Shown: positions 35,901 to 49,173, counted from the stretch's first letter. The stretch is 64,000 bases of DNA from Antennarius striatus (GCF_040054535.1 NC_090779.1:24933501-24997500), one strand, 5' to 3'. The notes: a model not told the origin generated them from the letters alone. Numbers and translations: made by a program.

Positions 35901-38900
35901 CCTCCTCCGCGTAGGATTTCCCGATTCCATCAGTGGCCCCCGTCACGACTGGAGGGACACAGACGCAGGAAACACAGGTTACTACAGGTCAGAGGCCGCA
36001 GGTCAAAAGTCAAGTCAAGATTCCGGGTTCGTTTACGTCGTCACGTCCTCAAAAACGTTTACAAAGACAAAAGCCTTTTTTGTTGGGGAGCGGGGGGCCA
36101 CGCCCTCACACGTCAGAACCCCTGACAGGTAGAATAACACGGGCTTCAACGCCGACACGCCCGCCTGACACGGGGCAAAACGGGAGGACGTGGGGGCAAA
36201 AATGGGAGGATGTTCAGAGGTGTGGGGGTTTTTTTTCTTCACATCCTACAGTTTCCTGTAAATTTATTCTGTTAGAATTTAATTTGCGTTTAGAATGAGC
36301 GCGGTGATGAAGAACGAGGAAGACGAGCAGAGAACCCGCGTTGCGTTCGGTTCTCCTCACCTTGTCAAGAGAAGCGGGGGCTATTTTTAAACTGCCCATC
36401 AGCCCCAGCTCCTTCTTGACTGACGGGAGGAGAATGAACGAAGGGAGGGAGGGGGTGGGGGGGGACAGACAAAAAAAAAAAAAAAGGTGAGGGGGGGGGC
36501 TCATAAATTTACACGCACATAGTTGTGCATCATGAATATGTTATTAGCGGCGCTTGATGAAAGATTAATGGAGGTAGAGGACATTCTCTGGCAAAGAGCT
36601 GGAGAGGAGGAGAAAAGAGTCGAGATGAGAGAGTAGGGGGGGGGTGGTGACGAACATGGAGCAGGAGGGAGGAGGGTGAAGTAGGGTAGGGTGGGGGGGT
36701 TGAGGAGGGATCCTAGGGGCGGCTAAAAATAGAACTGGAGCGAAGCAAGAGAACGAATGAGTGAAGGAGAAACAGACAGAATGGAGATGGCGGCGGCGGC
36801 GAGGGGGGGGGCGGATGAACAAATGAGTGAATGAGGAGATGAGGAGCGAGGAAGAGTAGCGCCACGTCAAAAGTGAAAAGAGAGCAGAATCCCTGGTTAT
36901 TTTTAAACCCACCCCCCCCCCATGTTCAGAATGAGTCGCTCCGTGGCAGAAAAGCCTCAATGGGCTCGGGCCGTACCAACGGGGGCTGTCGCCGTGGATG
37001 CAGGTGGTGGGGGGGGGGCAAAGAGAGGCAGACATGAGGTGCAAAGTAAAATGACATGGGATGGGATGGGGGGGGGGGCAAATGATTCTTTTCACATGTA
37101 ATCCACGGCTGATTCGTCGCTTCTTGATAATCTCAATCTGCTGGCGACTGACGGGTTAATCTGAACGAGAAACAGGAAGGACAGCATGGGGGGTTACGGG
37201 GGGGGGGCAGGAAACGGTTCCCTGGACTCCCCAGCTCTGCTCCTCAGTCACCAGACGTCTCGTACCGACGCCTGTGACTCCCTTCTCACAGGGCTTCAGT
37301 ACCCGAGGGGCAGAAACCCCAGCTGAGGCAGAACTGGGAGGAACAGAGGACAGTGAACGCAACACGGACGACCACCCCCCCCACACACACACCAGAGGAG
37401 AAGGAACCAGCTTCAGGGAACTGCTCTGAAACACATCGTGTGAACTTTGAACCCGAGTGTCCAGAGGCCCGCGAGTTAAGATTAGGATTAAGATTAAGAT
37501 TAAGAGTGGGACGTAAAAGAAAAGGAAAAGTTATGTAAAAGTCATTTCGTTTCAAACATACACGGGAGGAAAAGGCGCCCGATTGGCTCACAGAACGAAT
37601 AATTTCAAGTTTTGTCTTTTGGCAAGTAGAGATTTTAGGGATCAGCCAATCAGGATTGAGAGTTTTTAAGATGATAATCTGGAGGAAATATGAAAATATT
37701 ACAAATCTAAACACATAAGAATAAGAGAAGCAGCATAAGGATGAGCCCCCGTTTGGAATTTGACGTCACCTAAAAAGTGTGGAGTGTGTGTGTGTGTGTG
37801 TGAGAGAGAGATGGGGGGGGGCAACAAATGAAAAATATTCCAGAACATTTTTGTCTGATTTCAGGAATAATCCGGATATTTTTGGTCGTAAATAGGAAAC
37901 AGACCAACTCTCAACTCTTCCGCTGATGCGCCAATAATAATAAAAAACATCCCATAATAGTTCGGTTGGCTCACGAGCGCGCGCGCCGGCGCGTCTTCAT
38001 TCCGCTCACGTGCGCGCCGCGCGGCGTTCGTGACAAACGCAACAAAAAAAAAGCATCGACGTCAGCAAATCACGTGACCGGCGGCGGCGCCGCTGACGCT
38101 CGGAGGAGACGCAGAACCGCGTTTACAACAAAGGATGAGCGTGTTCTGGGAGGGGGGGGGGGGGGGGGCAAACAAAGCTGCGTGAAATGTGGGTGTCAGA
38201 GGGGATGTGTGCACCCCCCCATCACCATAACCCCCCCCCATCTGTTACTGAGGCAGAACCCGTTCACGCCGCAGCTCTGCGGTGCTTAAAGCTGCACATC
38301 ACGTCCAGAGGTACCGACACCCCCCAGCCTCTACTGCTGCCCCCCCCCCCCACCTCTTCCTCAGCAGCCTCTGTTGCTGCTGCCCCCCCTCCCCCCCCCT
38401 GCTCACTATTCTGAGGGTCTAAAAAAAGCAGCAGGAGGAGTAAAAATAGCAGCGCCCCCACCGCCTCGTCTGGGAGCTGCCCGCCTGCCGCAGCCGCTGA
38501 ATACCAACAAGATGCCCCCCCCCACACACACACACACACACTTCATCACCACCATCATCATCATCCTGCTGCATCCTCACCCCTCCATCGGGCATCGAGG
38601 GTCAGGAAGGAACTCTGACCTGTGACCCCCCCCCCCCGCCCTGCCATGAGCTTCATGGGGGGGTCACCTGATTCAGGTGGACAAGGGAGGGAGAGGAGAA
38701 ATAAACATTCCTGTTAATTCACTGATGAAGTCAAATCAGCTGACGGGGGTTTTTAATGGAGGAAGCTGAACCTCAAAGGGTGAGGTTTTTAGTCTGGGGG
38801 GGGGTCACACACACACACACACACACTGCGGTCCTTGTATGCCCTGCTCTCCTTACATTCCGTTATGTAATCTGTCGCACCCAAACTCGCCTATCAATGA

Positions 38901-39329
38901 GCAGCCCCTCCCACCTCACAGGAAAAAAAAAAAAAGATGGGGGGGGGGATGCAGCAGAAGATCCAAAGACACCCCCGTCCCCCCCTCCATCATCATCATC
39001 TCACCCAAACACACACCAATTCTCCACCCACCTTCCACATTCAAACACACACGAGCCGCTTTAAATAGCTGGGGAGGGAAGTCACATGGATGATATGAAA
39101 GTCGACAAAAATAAAGCTCGATCTGGCTGGGGGGGGGGGCAGTGGGAGAGGGAGGGGGGGGGTGGAAAGGGAAGGGAGGGTGAGAGGAGAAAAAAAAGAA
39201 CAAGTACTTCAGAGCTGCCCAAGATAGAATCACAATCTATATTTGGGTTCAGAGCAAAAATTGTCGTGCTGCCCCCCCCTCCCTCTCTCACACACACACA
39301 CACACTCTCTGCCCCCCATCCCACACACA

Positions 39330-39367
<38 letters not shown>

Positions 39368-42300
39368 GCTGTTGCACGCCTTATCTAAAAGTCATTTGTT
39401 TCACATCTGTGTGTATTTTTCCATTTCCAACCGTAATGAATCAGGGAAACATGGACATGATTGATTATTGGTTCAAAGGGGAAAAACAAAAATCGATTAG
39501 AAATCATCAAATTATTGGAAACAAAAACAGGATAAAAAAAAAAAGCCTCAAAAATCTGCATGTCTGATTGTAGAATGTAAAGATGAAGAGGAGGATGAGG
39601 AGGAACCGCAGCTTCAGAGACGTATAAAGATGCAGATACATGCTGGTTGTATGGGGGGGGGGCAGGGGTTATAGGATGGGGGGGTTGAAATGAGGGAGAT
39701 ACAGGGGATTTTTCCCCTCCCTCACTCCCTCCCTCCATTTTTTTTTTTACCCAGAATCCCTGGCTCTGGCACGTGTCACCGAGCATGTTCATCCTATGAA
39801 CAGCAGCCGCCCCCCCCAGCCCTTCGCCCCCCGCCCCCCCCCCCCCCCCCCCCACACACACACACAGTCTCACACAAAGCACTAGGGGGAGGCACATTCA
39901 CAGGGATGAGATGGAGACCCTGCCTCAATTCAAAGACATACATTTCATTCACATGTTTGCGTTTTGCTGCTGAATGGAGTTTAAGTCAATTCATAAAACT
40001 GATTTATTCCCTCCGTCGTTAACCCCCCCACCCCACATGTTTTCCTGGGGGGGGCCGCCGAGTCCTGACCCGGGTCTCTGCTGCTGCTGCTGCTCTCATC
40101 CAAGGCTGCATCCCTCTTATGTAACAGGACCGTGTCTCCATAAAACTAACGTCAAAAGGAAGGAGGGTGGAGAGGGGGGGGGGGGGTTGAAGACACACGT
40201 CACATCACCACCCCCACCCCCACATGCACCCACACCCACCCTTGGAAAAAGCTCCCTTTGGTCTAATTTACTCCCCTTTAATGGAGTTTCACTCGCATGC
40301 AACCGAACAGACACAGCCTCCCTTATATAATATGAATTGCTTGGGGGTGGGGGGGGAGGATGTGGATGGGAGGGGGGGTTAGAATGGAGAGAGCAGGAGA
40401 AAACTGAGCACGGAATTAAAAAGCTGCTCCACAAATAAAAGCATCAGCGTGTTCTAAAAATATCAGAACGGAAAGACTTTAAATCTAAAAGATGCAGGAC
40501 CCCCCCTCCCATCCCACCTCCCTCACTATTTATAGATGCTACTTCTGTCTGACTTGGAGATGTGGGATGGCGGGGGGGGGGGTGTTGATGCTCGGTGGTG
40601 AAGTGCAGTACTGCTAACCCACCACTAGGGGGAGCATCCACTGAGGGGAGGACCAGCCAGTGGCAGAGGAACTCCTGAGGAGCTCCAGCCTCAGATCAGG
40701 ACCCTTTAAATAGTTCCTGGGGGAACTCCAACCGGTCTGACGACTAATAGTTCCCCGAGCGTTGCACCTTCACCAAATAGTTACGTGATGACGTAGAGAC
40801 CTCTGGAGAGCACAAGATCTTCACACGTTAAAGAGTGACGCTGTTTAGTCTGTATGTCCTGATTTAGTCTAGATTTCCCCATCATTTAGTCTAAATGTCT
40901 TGATTTAGTCCAGATTTTCCTACGATTTAGTCCTCTTTCTTTATCAAGTCTGAGTCTAAAGACAGACTGCAGATCTTCAGAATTGACCTGAAAAACGATC
41001 ATGTACCGATTCCGGTGAGGTTCAAGCCTTCATGAGTCTTCAAAACGTCTGAAAATGAAGCGAATAGAATCCAAATCTCTCTCCGACTCCAAACCAAATC
41101 ATTTGTCACTTTCTCGACTCATTAAACTGAAAAACTAGTTGCCAAGTTTGCTCAACCGTCAGTCGGACTACGTTGTTGCATCAGACGCCTAAATTCTTCA
41201 GCACAAAGGTGGCAATCGGGCACGGCGCCAACCCCCCCCCCCCAACCCGGGTGGACCTGCAGGTCTGGTCCGACCAGCCCACGACATGAATCTGCATCCA
41301 CGGCCTCCACTTCCTGTCACGGCCCCCAACCGTTGGGCTGGAGGAGAACTCCAGACTTGTCGAACTGGTGGCTGGCAACTGGTTTCGGGGAGTGGCTTGA
41401 CAGCTCACTTGTTCACAAGTGATCAGTGTGCTAAAAGTGAGACAGGTGAGATAAAGGTGATCACAGCTCTGACCACTGAGATCAGAAGAGCTGCTGATTC
41501 AGGGATTTTCACTCCAACCCTTTGAATTAATCCCACTTTAAAACCACACGATGAGTCAGAAAGCATCAAATACAAGACGCAGGAGCGAATGGGGAGGGGT
41601 GGGGGTGGGGTGGGGGGTGGGATCACAATTTCTATATGACCAACTGATGATGAGGCGATGGAGAAGCATGACTCATCGGTGTGCGCTGGTATTCCTCCGC
41701 ATAGGCAGAGCGGAATGACACGGAAATAAAATACACACGAATCATTCCTAAGACACCAAACCTCTGCATCATGCGGCCCAGGCCCTCCCGTGACGCAACA
41801 AGAACCATGTTACACAAAAAAAGAAAAGACGCCAATTCATCCAAGACTGCAAATTTGCGTCATCATGGTAAATTTTTTTTTTTTTCAAAAAGATTCGTAT
41901 TCAAATCATCCAGGTTGTGTTTTTTTTTTGTTTTGTTTTTTTGGGGGGGGGGTACAGAGAAAATGGGGGGTGGGGGTTCTCAACCTATCCTGACGAGCTT
42001 GAGGAATTGCGCAGCAGAATCGCTCCAGACGCAGGAGTCTCTCCAGAAGTGGGTCAAGCCGCGGCGCGGAGGGGCGAATCCACGGAGACGCGGCTCCGAG
42101 GCGCCAAAACACTCCGGTTGGACCGGAAAGTCACCCGAGAGAGACTCTAGAACGGCGACAGATCCCCCCCCCCCCCCCGTCTAGAGTTGGTGTGAGCTCC
42201 AACAATATGTAGGGCAAAGCGAAATGGGGGGGGGGCAAAGAGACGCTGACGGGGAACACCGAACGGATAGAAGTCCTCAAACTGTCATGTTGGACAAACT

Positions 42301-42986
42301 GTCACTGATCCGAATGTGGGTCACGTTTTCTTGGCCACATGGTTTGTCCCACATTGCGCGGATTCTAGCCTGCGCAATTTGGCTCCTGGCTCTCCAATGT
42401 GGGGCACCCCCCCCCCACCAACACACACACACGCTCCAAATGTGGGTGAAAACGCTCAACAGCAGCAGATAGTGCTGCGTTAAACGCCACGGGTGGTGGT
42501 GGGGGGGGAAAACAGCCCCCCCCCCACCACCACCACCAATTGAGCTAATAAGCTCCATCATCTTCCAGTCAATCAGCTGCTTACCTGCGCTTGTTACGCA
42601 ACAACCCCCCCCTCCCCCCACTCTGATTGACACAAAAGCCACCAGAACGCAGCTTCTCTCTGCGCAAAAAGTCAAGTTTGGACTGAAGAACACCGAAATC
42701 TGACGCACAAACGTCGAGTCCAAAAAAATCTGTGCTGTCCTCTTCAAAAAAGGTGGCGTGGAAAATGTGATGAGACACCCACCCACCCCCCCTCTCTTCC
42801 ACACTCACCTGCCCACTTGCCCAGCCTCGGAGACAGCAGCTCCCCGTTGCCCAACACCCAGATCCTGACGCCCAGGAGGAGCCGGTAGAGGAGCCACACC
42901 GACAGGGAGGCCACGGCCAGCGCACCGACCCAGAAGAAAGGCGTCTCGGCCCTGCGGAGTGTTTCCTCAACGATCAACCAGTTCAT
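31494..42986 (-). CDS. hsd17b12a: HSD17B12, very-long-chain 3-oxoacyl-CoA reductase (11 coding exons)
   Basis: This ER-membrane short-chain dehydrogenase reduces 3-ketoacyl-CoA with NADPH, the second step of fatty-acid elongation. Exons in transcript order are 42986-42809, 35948-35902, 35799-35724, 34698-34591, 33996-33932, 33842-33798, 33441-33407, 32616-32535, 32419-32354, 31883-31734, 31634-31494; phases join to 330 residues (human 312). A membrane segment covers about residues 17-40. The cofactor motif VVTGATDGIG is at 60-69, NNVG at 138-141, and catalytic S195, Y208 and K212 lie in NISSASG and YSSTK. LDKPTPERYVAAELNTVGLQ is typical of the family. RIWVLGNGELLSPRLGKWA and the tail GYLQRRRLREQ resemble the teleost 'a' copy, so the paralogue letter is likely but not certain. 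The end SLKNE lacks the C-terminal dilysine-type ER signal of the human protein. Confidence 0.95.
32937..32988. repeat. (CA)n microsatellite in hsd17b12 intron
   Basis: Pure CA repeat of about 26 units. Confidence 0.95.
37960..38125. promoter_or_regulatory. CpG-dense patch inside hsd17b12 intron 1
   Basis: Many CpGs, including gagcgcgcgcgccggcgcg. Two CACGTG E-boxes lie at 38007-38012 and 38071-38076, and a CRE-like ACGTCA near 38059. It looks like an internal promoter or enhancer, but no initiating exon was found. Confidence 0.4.
39332..39364. repeat. (CA)n microsatellite
   Basis: CA repeat, one of several in the first intron of hsd17b12. Confidence 0.9.
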
Positions 42987-43000
42987 GGCAGCAGCACTCG

Positions 43001-43033
<33 letters not shown>

Positions 43034-43053
43034 TGTGTGTGTGTGTGTGTGTG
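43001..43053 (-). repeat. hsd17b12a: Compound (CA)n(CT)n(CA)n repeat in hsd17b12 5' UTR
   Basis: It lies between the predicted TATA box and the start codon at 42986, so it should be transcribed into the 5' UTR. Confidence 0.75.
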
Positions 43054-43110
43054 GAGACCTCAATTTTAGGCAATGTGCTCTAATTTCCAAGCCACAACGT
43101 GAGAGAGGGT

Positions 43111-43120
43111 CCCTTTATAG
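43111..43120 (-). promoter_or_regulatory. hsd17b12a: TATA-like box of hsd17b12
   Basis: CTATAAAGGG on the minus strand, about 125 bases upstream of the start codon; the start site would be near 43085. Confidence 0.5.
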
Positions 43121-43259
43121 GGAGGTTGTAGCATCACACACACTCCCCCAACACTTGTCTAGCCTGATTTAAAGGGCACCGCCCACCTGCTACTCAGCCC
43201 CTCCCCTCCTTGATGCTTATTGGGTGGAGCCCCCGTCCCTCAGCTGATCCATCCCGCCG

Positions 43260-43920
43260 GTTGGCGCCTTTAAGCGTCAGTCCGACTCCGAGCTTCTCCC
43301 ATTCATTCGATTTTCTGTATGGAGGGGGGCGGGACCGAGGAAGACCGGGACGAGCAGCGATTGGGCGAACGCCACAGCAGCTCCCATCCGGAGTCGCTGA
43401 TTGGTTCCCCCCAGAACCGGTTTGTCGGCTTCAGTCAGAATTATGAAACCCTCCGAACCCACGCTCTGGAAAAAAAACCTGCCCACACCACTTTATGAAT
43501 GAAAGAATGCTCCAATTGGTGCAAACCTTGCGCGTCCTCCCGCCCCCTCGGTGGGAGCACGGAGGCCGCTGATTGGCTGAAGCGGTGCCGGTCGGTGAGG
43601 TCAGCCGGTTCCCACCTCAGCATGACTCACTCGTCTATTTCAGGTATTCTGTCAGCATCATGCAGCCGGTCATCGGTAAAAAACGTGAAGCGTGCGGATT
43701 GAGACATCTCTGCGCATTCTTCCATCCATGTTGCGCCAGATGACACCTTCTCCTTCCGGCTGTGCGCGCAACAGCGTCCCCAAAACCCAGAAAAACTACA
43801 ACCCCCATCATCCTTCTCCAGCTCCATCCGGCTCTCGCGAGATTTCCCCGGTGGTAGTAAATTCCCCGGCCCAAACATTGAGGAGGGGGAGATGTGATGT
43901 GAAGAGTGTGTTACGTAAAC
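43260..43920. promoter_or_regulatory. CpG- and CCAAT-rich promoter, gene not assigned
   Basis: Several ATTGG/CCAAT motifs lie between about 43360 and 43580. A ZNF143-like actacaacccccatcat lies near 43796, and a palindromic tctcgcgaga near 43832. Such motifs mark housekeeping and bidirectional promoters. On the minus strand an ATG near 43730 opens MEECAEMSQSARFTFFTDDR, running to GACGA|GTGAGT at about 43630; I do not recognise the peptide and cannot find a following exon. It could be an upstream alternative start for hsd17b12 or a separate transcript. Confidence 0.45.
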
Positions 43921-44656
43921 AATGAGACAGGATGTCCGTGGATTTATCTCACGTGTTTCCACCTTGACGCGGATCGAACGGACGCGCTCAGGACGCACGA
44001 AGTTTACGCACAAGTGGCTGTCATGCTTTTATTTGCCCTCTCTTCTCCACCCCGATCCAGAAAGGCTATAGGAATTTTTTTTTTAAAAAAATCCTCAACT
44101 CCTCTCCACTCCCTCCAACCTCTGCCGCCATGCTCCCATCTCCCTCCGCCGACACACACCGAAACTAAACGTGAAATTCTGAGGAACCGAGGCTCCATTG
44201 CGCAAAGCAAAGCCTGTCATGTACTCAGCAGGGTGGTAAAAGTATGAAAATGCGTCAAGGCGCTGATTGTCATCAGTTGGCTGTCTGCATTCTTTGACAC
44301 AAGTGGGGTGACCGAAATCAACGTGACACCGAAAGGAAGGAGCAGAAAGTTGTGTAACGATTTCAAACCAGGTGTATTTTAATGTTTCTGACCTGCTGGA
44401 GCTCCATTCTTGTCACAAAGACAGGAAACAGAAGCAACTTCAGAATGACAAGTTCCACAGGAAATATTACAGCACATATCTTACTGTTTGGTGTCAGTAA
44501 AATAAAAACACATTTAAATAAATAGTGACAGGTTCAAGCTGCAAACGTTTAACACGAAAATATTTATTCTGAGTGATTCAAACAAGCACAAGAAAATGAA
44601 TGTACGCAATTTTACACAGATGCATTTAGGTGTTCAAAATGATAATATTGTTACAT

Positions 44657-44658
<2 letters not shown>

Positions 44659-44723
<65 letters not shown>
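44659..44723. repeat. (CA)n microsatellite
   Basis: Pure CA repeat of about 32 units. Confidence 0.95.
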
Positions 44724-44725
<2 letters not shown>

Positions 44726-45184
44726 CATTCAGTGTGGGACGTTCCACCTGCGCGTCTCAGTCGTTTCCTTTCAGCCCAACAAGCTGCAAACAAAAGAGAA
44801 AATAAAGATTTAATCCCCACATATTTTTGTGTGTCCTGGAATATTTTAAATACAACACAAGACAAATTTGTACATCAACATCTTTTAACACAAATGCAAC
44901 AACAACAAAAAAAATCATCTATATGTTTTGTTACAGCGACGCGCCAAAAACAGCAGATTCCATCGTTTTCTAATTTATTTGTAGTGCATGAAAAGTGGAT
45001 TTACTCGTCCTGGTATCGACTGCCCTCAGCAAACACACACACATATTCACAAGCACACACTCACACACACCCTCCTCTAAATTCTGCAACACAAAGCTTT
45101 GCTCACATTTCAATTTCTGCCCCCCTCCTCTGTACACACACGTCCATTCTATCACTTCTAGGAGTCAACACGAACCCTGGTTTT

Positions 45185-45292
<108 letters not shown>

Positions 45293-45544
45293 ATCTGTGC
45301 GTCAGTGATCAGTGCTGTGTCTCGACATACATGCACCACCAGGATGAATTTTAATAATGGTGAATAAAAGTTAAATTTACAGATAATTTAAACAGCTGGA
45401 AACAGTGACGTCACGAATTGTGGTCATAAACTAATAAAACAATTCAACAGTCCCGTCTAAATCACTCATCGAATCTATTTTATATTTAAAAATGTCACAA
45501 ACATCTGATACAGTTTTGCTGCTAATATTATAGTTTGTAGAATA

Positions 45545-45960
45545 AAAGTTTGGAGGATGCGCGTCACTGTCCTCCGTGGTTCCGACGCGCACGGGTTTTC
45601 AGGCCGTATAAACGGACATCCACGCACGTTCCACCCCTCCCATCATTAGAATAAAGCTTGTCAAAAGTGTAAGATCGACCCTGATGCTAAATCACACCCG
45701 CACGACCACCCCGCGCACACCTGCCCAGCGCGGAGACCTCATCCACGCTGCGCTTTACGCACAGCGAACGCGGGCTGCCCCCGGTCCCGTTACAGCCCCT
45801 CCAGCCTCCGGTAACGTCAGACACACCCTGACCAGACGGACAGAAACATCCGAGGAACAACTACACACAATCATAGTCCTCTTTTACGCAACAGTGACGC
45901 AAAGAAACAGTTGGAACCGAGACCACAACCCGGCCAGCGCGACCCTCCTTTCTCTGAAGC
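45545..45960. other. CpG-rich patch
   Basis: CpG density is well above the surroundings, and a CRE-like aacgtcag lies near 45813. A minus-strand donor-like GGGCAG|GTGTGC is near 45722. It may be a promoter; no coding exon is recognised. Confidence 0.35.
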
Positions 45961-46778
45961 CTTAAACGTGTCTGAACGGCTCCACGCGTGTTTCCCCATC
46001 ACAGAAATACATTTATATTTATTCTAAACATACCTGCTGTCCTGCTTCATCTGATGGACGTGACGGAGGCTCCATCTGAGGACAGAGAACCGGAATGAGC
46101 ATCAGTGTTTCATTTCAGGCAACAGTGCAGTGCAGGCCGTTTAAAACATCTAATATTCAAACCTTTAATTTACATTTTCATGTCTGATATTGTTTTGGGG
46201 TTTTTTTAAAAAAAAGGAGGCAGAAAGGTGATCACATCAAAGGTCTGAGGCAGGTTTGAAAACAGGAACATTTCTGCTTCTCAAAGTGACAAAACTTTAT
46301 TTTCTCTCATGCCCAAATTAGATACTGATGATAAAGAAATTTTACCACATTGGATTTTTAAAGCAGAGATTCCTAAAAGTGGAATTAACACCAACATTTA
46401 GGTTTTTTTTTAAATCTGAGCTTTAGAGATGCAGACATTTCTACCTCCTCCTGAAAACAAACTGCTTGTGGCTCTAAAAGCTGAAAGCAGCAGCTTCAGG
46501 AACTCGTTTTTTAACATCATTATTTTAAAGAGAAGCCCGACGTCCTCACAGCTGATATCAGAAAAACTCCACCTCTGAGAAATAAAACAATTTCATATCA
46601 ACTATTTCCCGTCAATTTATATTTTACAGTCAGTCAATCATAATTAAAATCGGGATCGGACGTGTGTGTGTGTGTGGCTGCAGTTTGACTCTGGAGGGTG
46701 TGACGTATATTTTTAGCTGTAATTTGTTGCTCTAACATTAAACATGAAACACACACCTGTGTGTGTGAGTCTGTGGCT

Positions 46779-46782
<4 letters not shown>

Positions 46783-46815
<33 letters not shown>
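46783..46815. repeat. (GT)n microsatellite
   Basis: GT repeat of about 16 units. Confidence 0.9.
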
Positions 46816-46816
<1 letters not shown>

Positions 46817-46987
46817 CTGCTGCTTCATCTTGTATTCTCGTTCTGCGAGTAAAATTAAATGCATCACATTCAGAGGAGTTAAAGCCACTTGTTGTGTCAC
46901 ACACTGGATTTTTACACACACCCTGAAATGGATGGAAAACAGGAGAAACACACCCTGTGGTGTGTTGATACACAAACTGAAGGTTCT

Positions 46988-46989
<2 letters not shown>

Positions 46990-47038
<49 letters not shown>
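46990..47038. repeat. (CA)n microsatellite
   Basis: Pure CA repeat of about 24 units. Confidence 0.95.
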
Positions 47039-47041
<3 letters not shown>

Positions 47042-47123
47042 CACACACACCTTCACGTTCAACATTTCTTCACGTGAACACAGATCAGACGTTACCGGAG
47101 GTCAACAACCAGCAGGGAGGTCT

Positions 47124-47271
<148 letters not shown>

Positions 47272-48432
47272 AACATAAATTTTGTTTCAGCTCCCCCTCC
47301 GTAGATAAAGTTTTAATAATCACTTCCTGTTTAAACTTCTTAAATCTGCAGGGGGGGGGCCCATCAGTGAGCTCCGTGGACTCCCCACCCTGACTTCCCT
47401 TTCAACCCCCCCATCAGATTTTATAATAAACATCCAGTCACAAACATTAATCTGAAGCTCAACTCATTTATATCAGAGGGGTGCCCCCCCCCCCCCACAC
47501 ACACACCACTGAACGTTTTATTTATTTCACCTCCACTGACGTTTTTAACTGTTTACACCAAACCGACTGTAATCTGCAGATTAGACCAGAAATAATCCCA
47601 GCAGGGAATTTGTGTTTTTACATCAACATCCGTTTGTTCCCCCAGAAATTAAAGGAAATGATCCGTTTTTAAAGGACGTGTGAAAATATGAAGGCAAATA
47701 ATCCAGGGTCCACCTGTTTAATCTGGACCAGAACCAGAATGGAATGGGACCAGTTCTGACCCAGGAGCCCCCACCACCCCACCCCAAACGTCCTGAAAAA
47801 CCATCAGTAGATCTATTTTAATCCTGTTTCTAATCTGACTATTTATCAGTAAAACGATCAATTTATTAAACTGAGCAGAAGGAGATTAAAAATAATCTGA
47901 GATTTTTAAAGTGGATTTTCTTCAACTTTCCTTCCTTTAAATCTTTTTCCTCTCATTCCAGAAAGTTCTGGAATTTTTTCTTATTTCCTCAGTGAAAAAC
48001 AAGTCAGGTGTAGAATAAAGGCAGATCCTTCTATTTCCATTTTGAATGACCCCCCCCTGCCCCCCACCATCTTGAAACCATCACCAGTCAAACCTCTTTA
48101 CCTTCTCCCACTGGGAGTACTGGTCCAGTCCCGCTCAGACTGGTTTGACTCTCAGGGTTTCAGCCGGAACAGGAAAAAGTTGTCAGTGATGGAAGCTCAC
48201 ACGTCCAGTCCCCCCCCCTCACACAGGGGTCAACGACCTCTGTTGTTGCCCCCCCCAGTGGACCTGAGAGCAGAGAAAAAGGACGGAGGTGGGAAACAGA
48301 TTTGGTTCGTTAGAGCTGTGAAGTTTTTAATCATGTGAACAGAAACCGAGCGGAGGGTGGGGCATAGGTCAGAGGTCAAACTGAACACACACTTTATGAC
48401 AAAACAGATTACACCTGCTGCACCGTCGTGGT

Positions 48433-48436
<4 letters not shown>

Positions 48437-48479
<43 letters not shown>
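48437..48479. repeat. (CA)n microsatellite
   Basis: Pure CA repeat of about 21 units. Confidence 0.95.
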
Positions 48480-48481
<2 letters not shown>

Positions 48482-48870
48482 TAAACCTTGCAGTTTGATT
48501 CGTTTCTGCTTATTTATTTTTCATTATAAAATGTTCTGTTTACTTGTTTACTTGTTTATTTGTTGTTGTTTATTCCGTGACGTCCACACAGGTTTTATAT
48601 CTCACTGATTTCTTTACGTTTTCATCTCCAGTTTTTATTTTTTGTACGTTCAGTTTATTCGTCACGAAAGGTGTGAAATAAACAGAACGGCGTTGCCATG
48701 ACGAAAACAGGAACGACCACAGGTGGAATTCATGGGGGGGGGTGGGGGGGGTGGGGGGGTGGGGGGGCAGGAGTTCCTTCAGATGTAAGTCAGCCATTTT
48801 CTGTCAGGCATAAGGAGGCTGAGAGGAGGGGAGGTTCATTTAACACCCCCCCCCAGCAGACGTGGAGCTC

Positions 48871-48905
<35 letters not shown>

Positions 48906-48912
48906 GTGATGA
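48871..48912. repeat. (GAT)n trinucleotide repeat
   Basis: About 13 units with one GGT interruption. Confidence 0.9.
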
Positions 48913-49171
48913 AGGAGGTGTCATCATTCTGCTCTTCCTCCCCTCCCTGACTGTCAACCCATTGGCTGAAACAAAATGGCCGCTCTGCATCGTGAAGGAC
49001 AACCAGGAGAGTCTTCATCACTGGGGGGTGAGGCTGGTGAGGGGGGGTAAACACACAGAGGCTTTCTCTTCCTGTAGTTGTGACTGAGGCGAGAGCAAAG
49101 CTTCAACGTGAGCTTTTATTTTTATTTATTTGTCTCCTTTTTCTCTTTTTTCTTTCAGAGGAAACATGGGG

Positions 49172-49173
<2 letters not shown>

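Larger units (their letters stand above)
35949..42808 (-). other. hsd17b12a: First intron of hsd17b12, rich in G/C homopolymer runs
   Basis: A 6.86 kb intron with no recognised coding exon. It contains dozens of runs of seven or more G or C, including 17 G at 38152-38168 and about 20 C at 39834-39853, plus small (CA)n blocks. A CpG-dense patch lies at 37960-38125. The other introns of this gene are 0.1-1.1 kb. Confidence 0.8.

Noticed and set aside
36565..37095. 176-codon minus-strand frame in hsd17b12 intron 1
   Set aside because: Proline- and serine-rich translation of G/A-rich low-complexity DNA with no conserved motif.
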